Below are positions 30,564 to 38,550 of a stretch of DNA of 64,000 bases, in pieces. Made by a program: the position numbers and the translations under genes. This DNA is from Pseudomonas sp. RIT-PI-q (lineage in GTDB: Bacteria; Pseudomonadota; Gammaproteobacteria; Pseudomonadales; Pseudomonadaceae): assembly GCF_001297125.1 (NCBI RefSeq), contig NZ_LHPC01000028.1, positions 1 to 64,000 on the forward strand, read 5' to 3'. Within the stretch, counting starts at the first letter, position 1, and the number at the start of each line of letters is the position of its first letter. The notes below the pieces were generated by a model. That model did not search any database and was not told where the DNA came from. It was given only the letters and a program-made list of their open reading frames with translations.

Positions 30564-31043
30564 AAGGGCATCCTTGGCATCAACGAGTGAAAGGCTAGCG
30601 CTTTGGAGACGAAAGAACTCCCTCGTCGACTGACGCACTTAGAACAGATCAAAAGGTCGTGCTCGTTACTCGAGAAGGCTTGTTCACAAAGTAAGGTCTC
30701 AGGATGATTTCTACCAGCTTGCGCAAGCGAAAATGCGGATATTGCTGAGGGTTGGCACTTACAAAGCAGTGAAGGCATGTGTGCCACCTTTGATTTCAAA
30801 AAATCCGACTGACCGTCTTTGGCCGATAGCAGTCTCCTGCGGAAGGGGCGTAAAGGTCCTAGGACGCCATAAAAATTCCTACACAAACCTCGGAATCCGT
30901 AACCTTCCCCGCCGTTCCGACGAAGCTTATAGTTCGTCACGTCGCCTAAACGGCGAATCGGGTTTGGCGACCTGATCGATCGGTATGCAAAAGCGGTGTG
31001 CTTTAATGCAGACGCTTGTGCATGCCCGCAAAGCTGTTTTTAT
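30564..31043. other. Intergenic region upstream of the SMC-like gene
   Basis: About 480 bases without a convincing gene; short open frames here lack ribosome sites. It presumably carries the promoter of the SMC-like gene and of the small gene to the right. A dispersed repeat copy at 30805-30850 (separate entry) is the only structure seen. Confidence 0.5.
30805..30850 (-). repeat. Dispersed 'ctatcggccaaa' repeat, copy 1
   Basis: Read on the minus strand it contains ctgctatcggccaaagacgg preceded by a 'ccttccgcagg' half. Related copies: 37411-37451, 38003-38049, 39213-39262 and (degenerate) 41160-41216. The family differs from the REP elements. Confidence 0.55.
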
Positions 31044-31150
31044 GGCAGCTGTGCGCGGGAGACCTTCGGGTCTGCCGGTTTTCCGATCCCGGTTCGCCAA
31101 CCTGCGTACAGCTGTCACCCATTCGTTTGGCGACGATTGAGGGGCAGTCA
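31044..31150 (+). ncRNA. Structured 5' leader with UUCG-capped hairpin
   Basis: AGACC-TTCG-GGTCT (31060-31073) is a five-pair stem with a stable UUCG tetraloop. GGCAGCTG (31044-31051) can pair with CAGCTGTC at about 31110-31117, enclosing the hairpin and a 'ccggttttccgatcccgg' segment to give a multi-branched fold. The element ends about 30 bases before a small coding gene. It looks like a cis-acting leader; the ligand or trigger is unknown. It resembles leaders I recall before small Pseudomonas-specific genes, but I cannot name a family. Confidence 0.5.
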
Positions 31151-31177
31151 ACCTTTGATTTGATCGGAGTTTCATCT

Positions 31178-31450
31178 ATGGAAAGATACATGCCCCTCAC
31201 CGGAATCGACCTGATCCCGGCTTCCCTGCTCATTGACACCCAAGCCCCACTCGACGTCTTGCAAGCCATGGCCGATTACCGCATCCGCACGGTCACGCAG
31301 GTGCTGGAAAATATCGCCTTCCGCGCCGAGCTCGGTTGCGACACGGTGGTTTTGAAGGACTTTTCTCAGCTGCTGGCCATTCCCTTGCGTGATGGCTGTG
31401 ACTTGATGGATGTGATCGGTAGGCGCTTGCGAGCGCAGGCTGCGGAGTAA
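31178..31450 (+). CDS. Small conserved-looking hypothetical protein
   Basis: 90 residues from the ATG at 31178 (CGGAG nine bases upstream); the open frame runs further 5' through the structured leader but should not be translated there. The sequence MERYMPLTGIDLIPASLLIDTQ...CDTVVLKDFSQLLAIPLRDGCDLMDVIGRRL looks like a compact helical protein. It has no signal or membrane segment and no recognised domain. Its own leader and terminator mark it as a monocistronic regulated gene. Confidence 0.65.
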   Translation: MERYMPLTGIDLIPASLLIDTQAPLDVLQAMADYRIRTVTQVLENIAFRAELGCDTVVLKDFSQLLAIPLRDGCDLMDVIGRRLRAQAAE

Positions 31451-31455
31451 ATGAA

Positions 31456-31483
31456 ACGGGCGCTCATTCGGGCGCCCGTTTTG
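31456..31483 (+). terminator. Rho-independent terminator
   Basis: ACGGGCGC (31456-31463) pairs perfectly with GCGCCCGT (31472-31479) over an 8-base loop and is followed by TTTTG. It closes the small hypothetical gene. Confidence 0.85.
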
Positions 31484-31578
31484 TATTGCGGTGGTTATCT
31501 GCGTGTGAGCACTGTTGTCGGAATGTGCTTCAGAGCTCTGCAAAATAATGTGAAGCCTTTCATACGGTACAAACCGCA

Positions 31579-32772
31579 ATGTCCCTGATCACATCGAAAT
31601 CCTGGCTCGACCCGATTCTCCCCGAGACGCTGCCACCCTCGATCATCGCTCTTGCGGATGAATTGCCTCGCAAAACGCAATTTTTAGCCGGGCGCCTTCC
31701 GCCTGAAACCGCCGAACGTCTTGGCCGCCTGCTGCAAATCACCAGTACGTACTACTCCAACCTTATCGACGGGCAATACACCGAACCCGCCGAAATGCAA
31801 AAAGCGCAAGCGGCACCAATCAAAGATCGCGAACAGCTTAAAAACCGGGCGGTTGAACAGATGGCAGTGCAAGCGTTGCTCGAACGGGCGCTGCGCCAAC
31901 GTACATCGTTTGCCTGGGGTGACATGTTCGCACCTGAGCTTGTAAGCACAGCACATAAACGGCTTTTTCGCGGAGCCAGTGATGCGGAACGAACGCTGTC
32001 GGATGGCTCGATCCTGCAGCCCGGTATCCTGCGGTCGGTCACAGATCGGAACATTGTCGTTGGCAATCACGATGCGCCGGACGCGTCTGCTGTAGATGGA
32101 ATGCTGCGACACCTTCAGGCAGGCTTCGGCCGACAGACAGACTCCCGCCGCCAGCTTATTTCTGCGCTTGCCTACCACCATCGCCTCGCTTGGGTTCACC
32201 CCTTTGCAGACGGGAATGGTCGGGTTGCTCGGTTGGTCACTCATCTTCAGTTAGTGAGTTTGGGGCTGAAGCCAACGTTATGGTCGCTGTCTCGCGGCCT
32301 TGCAAGGCAACACCAGAATTACTACACCGCCCTGACCATGGCCGACCGCCGAAGAGAAGGCGATCTGGACGGACGCGGCCAGCTGTCTCAGCGACGCTTT
32401 TTCGAATTCATCGAGTTCATGCTGCAGGTGTGTCACGACCAGGTCGATTACATGACCGCCGCAGTGGACCCGTCTCAACTTCGAGAGCGCGTGATACGCG
32501 CGTTTCACTACAACGAAAAACTTGTACAACAAGGCATTCGCCCGGAAAGTGCGCCAGCAATCATTGCGCTAATCACCCAAGGAAGCCTGCCGCGCAATGA
32601 AATAAAGACCTTCACCGGACTTACCCCACGCCCAGCGATTGATGAGCTTTCTCGGTTGGTCAAAGTCGGCTTGGTGGAAAGCCGAACGCCTAAATCCCGG
32701 TTCGTAACGCCCGGCCTGCCCGCTTGGTTTGCCCAAGATATTTTTCCGGATTTGCATCAACGGTTTCAGTAA
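31579..32772 (+). CDS. Fic-domain protein (AMPylase-type) with own inhibitory helix and winged helix
   Basis: 397 residues. The catalytic motif HPFADGNGRVARL (about 207-219) is the complete HxFx(D/E)GNGRxxR active site of Fic AMP-transferases. The N-terminal segment SNLIDG (about 60-65) matches the class II inhibitory motif (S/T)xxx(E/D)G with Asp in place of Glu. The C-terminus (GSLPRNEIKTFTGLTPRPAIDELSRLVKVGLVE) is a winged-helix-like region, as in Fic proteins that act as DNA-associated regulators. Expected activity is AMP transfer to a protein, held off by the inhibitory helix. It sits at the end of the defence-like island; a separate antitoxin gene is absent and not needed for this class. 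Confidence 0.9.
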   Translation: MSLITSKSWLDPILPETLPPSIIALADELPRKTQFLAGRLPPETAERLGRLLQITSTYYSNLIDGQYTEPAEMQKAQAAPIKDREQLKNRAVEQMAVQALLERALRQRTSFAWGDMFAPELVSTAHKRLFRGASDAERTLSDGSILQPGILRSVTDRNIVVGNHDAPDASAVDGMLRHLQAGFGRQTDSRRQLISALAYHHRLAWVHPFADGNGRVARLVTHLQLVSLGLKPTLWSLSRGLARQHQNYYTALTMADRRREGDLDGRGQLSQRRFFEFIEFMLQVCHDQVDYMTAAVDPSQLRERVIRAFHYNEKLVQQGIRPESAPAIIALITQGSLPRNEIKTFTGLTPRPAIDELSRLVKVGLVESRTPKSRFVTPGLPAWFAQDIFPDLHQRFQ

Positions 32773-32785
32773 TTGGAATGAATGA

Positions 32786-32816
32786 AAACGGGCGCCATCA
32801 AGGCCCGTTTTTTTGT
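32786..32816 (+). terminator. Rho-independent terminator after fic gene
   Basis: aacgggc and gcccgtt pair around 'gccatcaag' and are followed by seven T residues, 14 bases beyond the fic stop codon. Confidence 0.8.
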
Positions 32817-32922
32817 GCCCAGATCAAAGTGGTTCACCAGCATCCAACAGACGGCCCACTTTCCCTTCAGGAAGGCAAAGACCGCGTACCCAAGACGTTC
32901 AATCAGCCCCTCGAACTGACAA

Positions 32923-33777
32923 TCAAGCCCTCCGCGTAGAGCAATACTCCACAATCAGCTGAGTAACCGCCCCCACAATCACCTGATCCGCATCAGGCGA
33001 GCTGAACAGCCGACATTGCGCATCCGGCAATTCCGGCAACCCTTGTTCTACCCCAACAACCGCCAATCCCTGCCCCAACTGACTGAGTGGCATTGGCGCT
33101 ACCGCGAAGCCTGCCAGGGCCGCCGCGCGCAACCCGGCGGTGCTGCTGCACAACATCGCTGTGCGTTGGGCGATTCCCGCCTGCGCCAGCCTCGTCAGCG
33201 CGGCTTCGCGATAAGGGCACGGCTCGGGGAACAGGGCCAGCGGCAACGGCGTGGGTAAACGGGCGACGGGTTGCGCCGACCAGGCCCACACCAGCGGTTC
33301 TTGCCATAGCAGCAGCCCCGTTTCGCTGGTTTCGCACAGCGACCCGATGACCACCTCCAGATGCCCTTGCTTCATCAGCGCCAGTAACGTACCCGGAATG
33401 TTCACCTGCACTTCGATCTTCATCCCGGGGTACTGCGCTGCGAAATCCTGAACAGTGCGCAGCAATCGAGACTCGACAAAATCTTCGGACACGCCGATCC
33501 GCAGTCGCCCGTGAAACGGCGTGCGTGTCAGGTCAGTCCAGGCGTCGCGGTTCAGCGCGAGGATCGTGCGCGCATAAGAGACCAGGCGCTCGCCATCGGC
33601 CGTCAGTTGCTGGGAACGGGTGGTGCGCGTCAGCAGGGGTTTACCGGTCTGTTCTTCCAATCGCCGCACATGACCACTGACCGCCGACTGAGTCAGATGC
33701 AATTTTTGGGCGGCACGACTGAAGCCGTCTTCATCGACGACGGCGACAAATGTCTTGAGCAGCAGAGCATCGAACAT
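32923..33777 (-). CDS. LysR-family transcriptional regulator
   Basis: 284 residues. The helix-turn-helix is FVAVVDEDGFSRAAQKLHLTQSAVSGHVRRLEEQTGKPLLTRTTRSQQLT (10-59), followed by a substrate-binding domain (GRLRIGVSEDFVESRLLRTVQDFAAQYPGMKIEVQVN). It is divergent from the azoreductase gene, with a short AT-rich region between them, so control of that gene is the simplest expectation. No Shine-Dalgarno is visible before the ATG. Confidence 0.9.
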   Translation of the reverse strand: MFDALLLKTFVAVVDEDGFSRAAQKLHLTQSAVSGHVRRLEEQTGKPLLTRTTRSQQLTADGERLVSYARTILALNRDAWTDLTRTPFHGRLRIGVSEDFVESRLLRTVQDFAAQYPGMKIEVQVNIPGTLLALMKQGHLEVVIGSLCETSETGLLLWQEPLVWAWSAQPVARLPTPLPLALFPEPCPYREAALTRLAQAGIAQRTAMLCSSTAGLRAAALAGFAVAPMPLSQLGQGLAVVGVEQGLPELPDAQCRLFSSPDADQVIVGAVTQLIVEYCSTRRA

Positions 33778-33880
33778 AGTTTTATACGTGATTAATCTAG
33801 TTTGAATTTACGATTTATATTTCAAATACAACTATGTTGCAATGCTTTCACTGCCCTGCCCCCATCATTCGAGGTGTGCC
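33778..33880. promoter_or_regulatory. Divergent LysR/azoreductase control region
   Basis: AT-rich region with the inverted repeat TTTGAA (33801-33806) and TTCAAA (33821-33826), 14 bases apart, plus a T-N11-A-like pattern, as expected for a LysR-type binding site midway between the two start codons. Confidence 0.5.
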
Positions 33881-34576
33881 ATGACGACTCTTCTCCATAT
33901 TCAGTGTTCTCCACGCAAGCAGCGTTCAGCTTCCCTTGAAGTCGCCCGCAGCTTCATTGCGCGTTATCAAGCCAACACCCCGGACACCGAAATTATCACC
34001 CTGGACCTCTGGAACATGGCGCTGCCGGAGTTCGATGATCTGGCCATGGAGGCCAAATACGCCGGGCTCAATGGCACGCCGTTGACCCCTGCACAACAAG
34101 ACGCCTGGAACACGTTAAAAGCGTTGGCCAGTCACCTGCACCGCGCGGATGTGCTCGTGATGTCCGTGCCGCTGTGGAATTTCAGCATCCCGTACAAACT
34201 CAAGCACTTCATCGACCTGGTATCGCAGAAAGACGTCCTGTTCAGCGTTGACCCGGAACGCGGTCTGGAAGGCATGCTGCACAACAAACTCGCCGTGGTG
34301 ATGTACGCCCGCGGCCTGGATTTTTCGGCGCAGTCGAGCACACCGGCGGAGCGCTTCGACTTCCAGAAGCCCTACGTGGAAGCCTGGCTGAAATTTATCG
34401 GCGTCACGGATGTGCATTCGGTGATTGTGGAGAAAACCATCCTGGGGGAAGACGTTGATCGGCGCGCGCGTGAGGACGCGACTCAGCAGGCCAGGAACCT
34501 GGCAGACAGTGTGTCGCTGACGCTTCAGGCCCCCCGGCTGCAGATCGATTCATTACCAACCGAAAAACTTGAATAA
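33881..34576 (+). CDS. azoR: FMN-dependent NADH azoreductase/quinone reductase
   Basis: 231 residues from the ATG at 33881 (GAGGTG eight bases upstream); the open frame begins earlier without a ribosome site. Flavodoxin-like fold: LLHIQCSPRKQRSASLEVARSFIARY at the phosphate-binding N-terminus and VLVMSVPLWNFSIPYKLKHFIDLV, the conserved AzoR P-x-W-N-x-x-x-P motif that contacts the flavin. It reduces quinones and azo dyes with NADH, protecting against electrophile stress. Its 3' end overlaps the convergent azlD gene by 24 bases. Confidence 0.9.
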   Translation: MTTLLHIQCSPRKQRSASLEVARSFIARYQANTPDTEIITLDLWNMALPEFDDLAMEAKYAGLNGTPLTPAQQDAWNTLKALASHLHRADVLVMSVPLWNFSIPYKLKHFIDLVSQKDVLFSVDPERGLEGMLHNKLAVVMYARGLDFSAQSSTPAERFDFQKPYVEAWLKFIGVTDVHSVIVEKTILGEDVDRRAREDATQQARNLADSVSLTLQAPRLQIDSLPTEKLE

Positions 34577-34879
34577 CCACAACCCTCCCATCCCAACCCC
34601 CAGCGTCAGGAGCGTATTGCGAGTCTGCCAGGCGACCCAGGTCGCAATAATGGCGGCGGGTATCTGGGGGTTATTCAACACGAACTCCCCCTGCCCGTTG
34701 GGGTACACCACGGCGGGCAGCACAAGGGCCGCCAGCACACTCGCCGGTACGTAAAGCAAGGCCCGGCTCAGCACTGACGGGATGCGCAATCGGCCATACA
34801 GTTCGACAAAGGAAAGACGCATGGCGAAGGTTCCCAACCCGACGGCCAGGAACATCCCCCACAGGGCTAGATCACTCAT
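34553..34879 (-). CDS. azlD: AzlD-family branched-chain amino acid transport subunit
   Basis: 108 residues with three or four hydrophobic segments and the AzlD pattern (FAMRLSFVELYGRL, VPASVLAALVLPAVV, PAAIIATWVAWQTRNTLLTLGVGMGGLWL). It is the small partner of AzlC in an inner-membrane exporter. Its start overlaps the azlC stop by four bases (ATGA). Its 3' end runs into the convergent azoreductase gene by 24 bases, leaving no room for a terminator. Confidence 0.9.
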   Translation of the reverse strand: MSDLALWGMFLAVGLGTFAMRLSFVELYGRLRIPSVLSRALLYVPASVLAALVLPAVVYPNGQGEFVLNNPQIPAAIIATWVAWQTRNTLLTLGVGMGGLWLFKFFGW

Positions 34880-35616
34880 GGTGTCTCCCTCTCGACGTCA
34901 TGGGTCAGCGCATCGCTCAATGGGCGCTTGCGAATATTCTCGATCAACAGACCCGCGATGACACCGCCGATGGACGCGGTGACCAGTCCAAGGTTGTAGG
35001 GCATGTTCACCGCCACCACGGCGAGCAACCCGCCGACCGAGGCGGCGGCCAGGGTTGCCGCGCTACGGAGGCCGGGAACGAGAAGCGCCAGAAACGAAAG
35101 CGGTATGGCAAAGCCCAATGACCAGGTCTCGGGGATGCCTGCGCCCAAGTAGATGCCGGCCAATACCGACACATTCCAAGTCAGCCACATGGCAACGGCG
35201 GTGCCGGCATAGTAGTGGTGGGCGAATTGACCCAGCTCGCCAGAGGAAAGTTTAAGACCGCACAGTGCGTAGGACTGGTCGGAAAGCATGTAGGACAGTG
35301 GCCAGGTCCAGCGCCGTGGCAAGTGGTGCAGATCGGGAGCGAGTGACGCGCTGTACATGATGAAGCGCAAGTTGATGACCAGGGCCGTCACCACGATCGC
35401 CAGCGGCGCAACGCCCGTATGGAGCAGTTGCAGTGCAACCATCTGAGCGGACCCCGAGTAGAACAGCAGCGTCATGCCCATGGTCGTGCCGGGCGACATG
35501 CCCATGTTGATCGCCATGACCCCCGTCAGCAAACCGAAAGGAATGACGCCGAGGCTCAATGGCATGAGCACCCGGACACCTTGCATGAACGCTTCCCTTC
35601 CTGATTGGTACAGCAT
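34876..35616 (-). CDS. azlC: AzlC-family branched-chain amino acid exporter permease
   Basis: 246 residues from the ATG at 35616, which has GGAGAAGAA just upstream; a longer open frame to 35688 overlaps the control region. Hydrophobic segments with GVRVLMPLSLGVIPFGLLTGVMAINMGMSP and LRFIMYSASLAPDLHHLPRRW are characteristic of AzlC. It works with AzlD, its translationally coupled neighbour. The divergent LysR-type gene is the likely regulator. Confidence 0.92.
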   Translation of the reverse strand: MLYQSGREAFMQGVRVLMPLSLGVIPFGLLTGVMAINMGMSPGTTMGMTLLFYSGSAQMVALQLLHTGVAPLAIVVTALVINLRFIMYSASLAPDLHHLPRRWTWPLSYMLSDQSYALCGLKLSSGELGQFAHHYYAGTAVAMWLTWNVSVLAGIYLGAGIPETWSLGFAIPLSFLALLVPGLRSAATLAAASVGGLLAVVAVNMPYNLGLVTASIGGVIAGLLIENIRKRPLSDALTHDVERETP

Positions 35617-35763
35617 TTCTTCTCCTTGTTTTTGTGTTCGCGTCACCCGTTTGATCGACCTTTGCCTGACCCGTGGTTCGACGCCCATCGTGCGGTAGAG
35701 TGTGGACCCGAAGCCCGATGGGCAGAACCGACTTTTTTTTCGAGAAAACAGGTAGTTTTTGTT

Positions 35764-36717
35764 ATGGCTAAAAGCTCCCAGCTTGATCAGGCCCTGCTCT
35801 CAATGCCGTCCTTCAAGGCGATGAGATCCTTCGTGGCCGCCGCCAAGTATCGGAACTTTACCCGAGCCGCCGAGGCGTTGTGCGTCACCCAGGCGGCGAT
35901 CAGCCGTCAGATTCGTGAACTTGAACTGTACTTGGGGACGGAGTTGTTCACCCGCACCGGGCGGGAAGTCAGGCTGACAGCGTCGGGCAGCGCACTCTTC
36001 GATGCTGCACAACTGTCGCTGCTCAACATCTTTCAAGCAACCGAAAGAATCCGCCGGGAAAAAAGCGATAAACGCACCCTGACTCTTTGCTGCTCACCCG
36101 CCTTGTCGGCGCTTTGGCTATCCCATCGACTGAAAGACTTCTTCAGCGCCCATCCTGACGTCGATTTGAATGTCATCACCACCCAGCATTTTCTGGTCAT
36201 GGAGCCCGGGATCAATCCGGATATCTTCATCACCAAGCACAGTGATTTGCGCCCCGGCTATCTGCGAATCCCGTTGTTTCATGAAGTCGTCTATCCGGTG
36301 TGCACGCCGCGTTATCTGGAGGCGCATCCGGAACTGAGCACGCTTGAGGGCATGCGCAACAGTGTGCTGTTGGACCTGAACCCTTATGGCCGTTCCCAGC
36401 TGTCAGAACAGGTCGACTGGAATGTGTGGTTCGCTTTCCAGGCCCATGACCTTCAGATCCCGGCCTCGGAAAGTCCGCACTATTTCAGCAGCAACGACTA
36501 CAGCCTTCTCGTGCAGATGGCGCTGGATGATCAAGGTATCGCCTTGGGCTGGGATCATTTGGTGAGGCATCTGGTACAGCAGGGGCGCCTGGTTCGGCCA
36601 GTGACGGAGGAGATTACGCTCAGGGAATCGGTGCAGTATTTGATGATTAATGAGAAGAAAGCAGAGGACCCGGCGTGTGGGCGGTTGAAGGATTGGCTGG
36701 TGGCTGAGTTCAAGTGA
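35764..36717 (+). CDS. LysR-family regulator (GcvA-like), divergent from azlCD
   Basis: 317 residues from the ATG at 35764; the upstream extension to 35605 overlaps azlC. The DNA-binding region is MRSFVAAAKYRNFTRAAEALCVTQAAISRQIRELELYLGTELFTRTGREVRLT, of the GcvA/AmpR-like type, followed by a ligand-binding domain with KRTLTLCCSPALSALWLSHRLKDFF. Its divergent arrangement with the amino acid exporter genes suggests ligand-dependent control of azlCD. Confidence 0.9.
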   Translation: MAKSSQLDQALLSMPSFKAMRSFVAAAKYRNFTRAAEALCVTQAAISRQIRELELYLGTELFTRTGREVRLTASGSALFDAAQLSLLNIFQATERIRREKSDKRTLTLCCSPALSALWLSHRLKDFFSAHPDVDLNVITTQHFLVMEPGINPDIFITKHSDLRPGYLRIPLFHEVVYPVCTPRYLEAHPELSTLEGMRNSVLLDLNPYGRSQLSEQVDWNVWFAFQAHDLQIPASESPHYFSSNDYSLLVQMALDDQGIALGWDHLVRHLVQQGRLVRPVTEEITLRESVQYLMINEKKAEDPACGRLKDWLVAEFK

Positions 36718-36755
36718 AGTCAGTGGCGAGTGTCTTTGAAATACAACACGCCATT

Positions 36756-36926
36756 TGTAGCAGCTGGCGAAGCCTGCGTTCGGCTGCGAAGCAGTCGTAA
36801 TACCTGAGTTTGCGGTCTCCCTGAAACACCGCATCGTCTGAATTCACGACTGCTGCGCAGCCGAACGCAGCCTCGCAAGCTCGACAGCTGCTACAGAGCC
36901 GAACGCAGGCTTCGCCAGCTGCTACA
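36756..36926. repeat. Long inverted-repeat element (REP/MITE-like)
   Basis: gtagcagctggcgaagcctg...gctgcgaagcagtcgt and the opposing acgactgctgcgcagccgaa...agctgctac form arms around 'gcggtctccctgaaacaccgc'; a second short inverted unit follows. Same family as 12142-12330. It occupies the gap between the LysR gene and the cupin gene. Confidence 0.85.
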
Positions 36927-36975
36927 GATAGTGGTGCGCCTTATCTGACGAACGTTGTCCCTTTTGGTCCTGAGC

Positions 36976-37320
36976 TTACGCTTGCCGGACAATATCGACC
37001 GAGATCTCCACCGCCGCGATCGTGCCTCTGTTCTCAAGCCAGTGTGTGGTGTGCCTGTCTTCGGGCCAGCCCACGCCCGGTCCATAATCCGTGGCGATTC
37101 CATTTCGATGGTCAGTGATCGTTCCTTGCAGAATGTAGACGGTGCCTGGCCTGTCGATATGGTTGTGAATCGGCCCGAAGACGCCTCCGGGCTCGATGGT
37201 TACCCTGCGCATCCTGAGTTGGCGCCCTGCCATCCCCTCGATCTCAGGCCCCAGGTCAATCGTTGCAAGTAAGGTCACCGTAACGCCTTTCGTCTCAGGT
37301 GCCGCCTGTTCGTTGCTCAT
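36976..37320 (-). CDS. Cupin-domain protein
   Basis: 114 residues forming a single small beta-barrel. The metal-binding pattern is partly kept: GGVFGPIHNHIDRPGTVYILQGTITDHRNG (motif 1, with His-x-His and a distal Glu replaced) and DRHTTHWLENRG (motif 2). The function is unknown. It is isolated, with the 5' side leading into a dispersed-repeat region. Confidence 0.82.
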   Translation of the reverse strand: MSNEQAAPETKGVTVTLLATIDLGPEIEGMAGRQLRMRRVTIEPGGVFGPIHNHIDRPGTVYILQGTITDHRNGIATDYGPGVGWPEDRHTTHWLENRGTIAAVEISVDIVRQA

Positions 37321-37410
37321 CGCACGCGCCCCTCTGTCTATACAGCGCCTAACTGGAAGTAGAGACCCTAAAAGGCGTGATCAGGCGGGAGGCGACAAAG
37401 GGTTGAGTGC

Positions 37411-37451
37411 CGCCCTTCGCGACAGGGTGTTATCGGCCAGAAGCGGACAGT
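37411..37451 (+). repeat. Dispersed 'tcggccaaaagcgg' repeat, copy 2
   Basis: cgcccttcgcgacagggtgt followed by tatcggccagaagcggacag. It is imperfectly palindromic within the left part and ends just before the Nudix stop codon. Confidence 0.6.
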
Positions 37452-37455
37452 TGAA

Positions 37456-37893
37456 TTAAGGATGCCTGTCCATCAAATGCCCACGCGCTTCTAGGACCTC
37501 GCACAAAAAGACCAGCGCTCGACGAAAAACCGGGTGGCAATCGTCATAAGGTAAATGGTCAAGCGAAGCCCAGAAAAACTCGAAGAGGTGACCATGGTCA
37601 TCGAGCGTCTGATGTGACCATTGTTCACATAGTGGTCCAACCGCCTGGCACAGTTGAAACGACCAGATCTGGCCGTGATGACCGGAATCCCAACATCCTA
37701 GGTCGTCTTCGATTGTGGCGGTGCATATACCAGACTCTTCCGCCAGTTCACGCAGGGCTGCTCGACTCGGTGTTTCCCCCTTTTCAATAGTTCCCTTCAC
37801 CAGTTGCACCCCAGCCTGAGGATGGCGGAACAAAAGGATCCTGGGGAACCGCGAGGTGGACAGAACTACTGAGCAGGCCTTGTCGGGAAGCAT
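37456..37893 (-). CDS. Nudix hydrolase
   Basis: 145 residues. The Nudix box is complete: GTIEKGETPSRAALRELAEESGI fits GX5EX7REUXEEXGU. The surrounding fold (VVLSTSRFPRILLFRHPQAGVQLVKG before, WSFQLC and LFEFFWASL after) fits a stand-alone Nudix hydrolase of about 140 residues. It would cleave a nucleoside diphosphate derivative; the substrate is not evident. Confidence 0.92.
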   Translation of the reverse strand: MLPDKACSVVLSTSRFPRILLFRHPQAGVQLVKGTIEKGETPSRAALRELAEESGICTATIEDDLGCWDSGHHGQIWSFQLCQAVGPLCEQWSHQTLDDHGHLFEFFWASLDHLPYDDCHPVFRRALVFLCEVLEARGHLMDRHP

Positions 37894-38002
37894 GGCGATT
37901 TCCTTATCGGCAATGGAGGCTCGCCATCATACGCTTTCAGCTATTGCGTAACTGGAGTGGGTTGGAACCTGACTGGCATCGTGAGCGGGAGCAATAGGTC
38001 GG

Positions 38003-38049
38003 TAATGGCCCTTCGCGATAGGCAGAAATCGGCCAGGAGCGGTCATTCG
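38003..38049 (+). repeat. Dispersed 'tcggccaggagcgg' repeat, copy 3
   Basis: aatggcccttcgcgataggc followed by agaaatcggccaggagcggt. It lies in the 279-base gap between the Nudix and cytochrome genes. Confidence 0.6.
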
Positions 38050-38172
38050 GAGGCGCCGGGAAAACGAGTTGAGCATCTGAAAGGACTGTGAGGCCAACGC
38101 GCCGACTGATATCTTTCCCGCGCTCAAAATCGCGTCCAATCAACGCTGATCCCATCAAGGAAGATACGAACA

Positions 38173-38550
38173 ATGAAAATACTGTTCATCGTGACGCTAG
38201 GCATTTTATCGCTGACTCAAACATCACTATCCTTCGCGGATAATGCTAATGGAAAAAATCTCTATCTACAGCGATGCAGCATGTGCCACGGAATGGATCT
38301 CAAAGCAACAGGACCACTGGCCAATAAAAGCAATCCGCCCACACCTGATCTAACAACGTCCGCTTTCAAAAAACGATTAATTGATTATCCGGGCATGATT
38401 GTATCTTCGATAATACTTCGCCCAAATGGAGACTTGATTCCAAGAACCTTGCGTGAGAATGGTGTAAAGCTATCGCCGCACGCATGGAGCATTAACGATC
38501 TGCGCGATTTAAATCAATACATGGGCGGTGTGATTTCGCAAAAACGATGA
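38173..38550 (+). CDS. Small periplasmic c-type cytochrome
   Basis: 125 residues. Signal peptide MKILFIVTLGILSLTQTSLSFA, then the haem-binding motif RCSMCHG (CxxCH near 38-42) preceded by NGKNLYLQ, with a possible distal Met in YPGMIVSS. Monohaem class I type, expected in periplasmic electron transfer. Its base composition is AT-rich compared with neighbours. The stop codon abuts a sulfatase remnant, so the gene probably landed in or beside an already broken gene. Confidence 0.85.
   Translation: MKILFIVTLGILSLTQTSLSFADNANGKNLYLQRCSMCHGMDLKATGPLANKSNPPTPDLTTSAFKKRLIDYPGMIVSSIILRPNGDLIPRTLRENGVKLSPHAWSINDLRDLNQYMGGVISQKR

Noticed and set aside
30521..30940. 139-codon minus-strand open frame upstream of the SMC-like gene
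   Set aside because: It overlaps the SMC-like start region in another frame, has no ribosome site and no domain.
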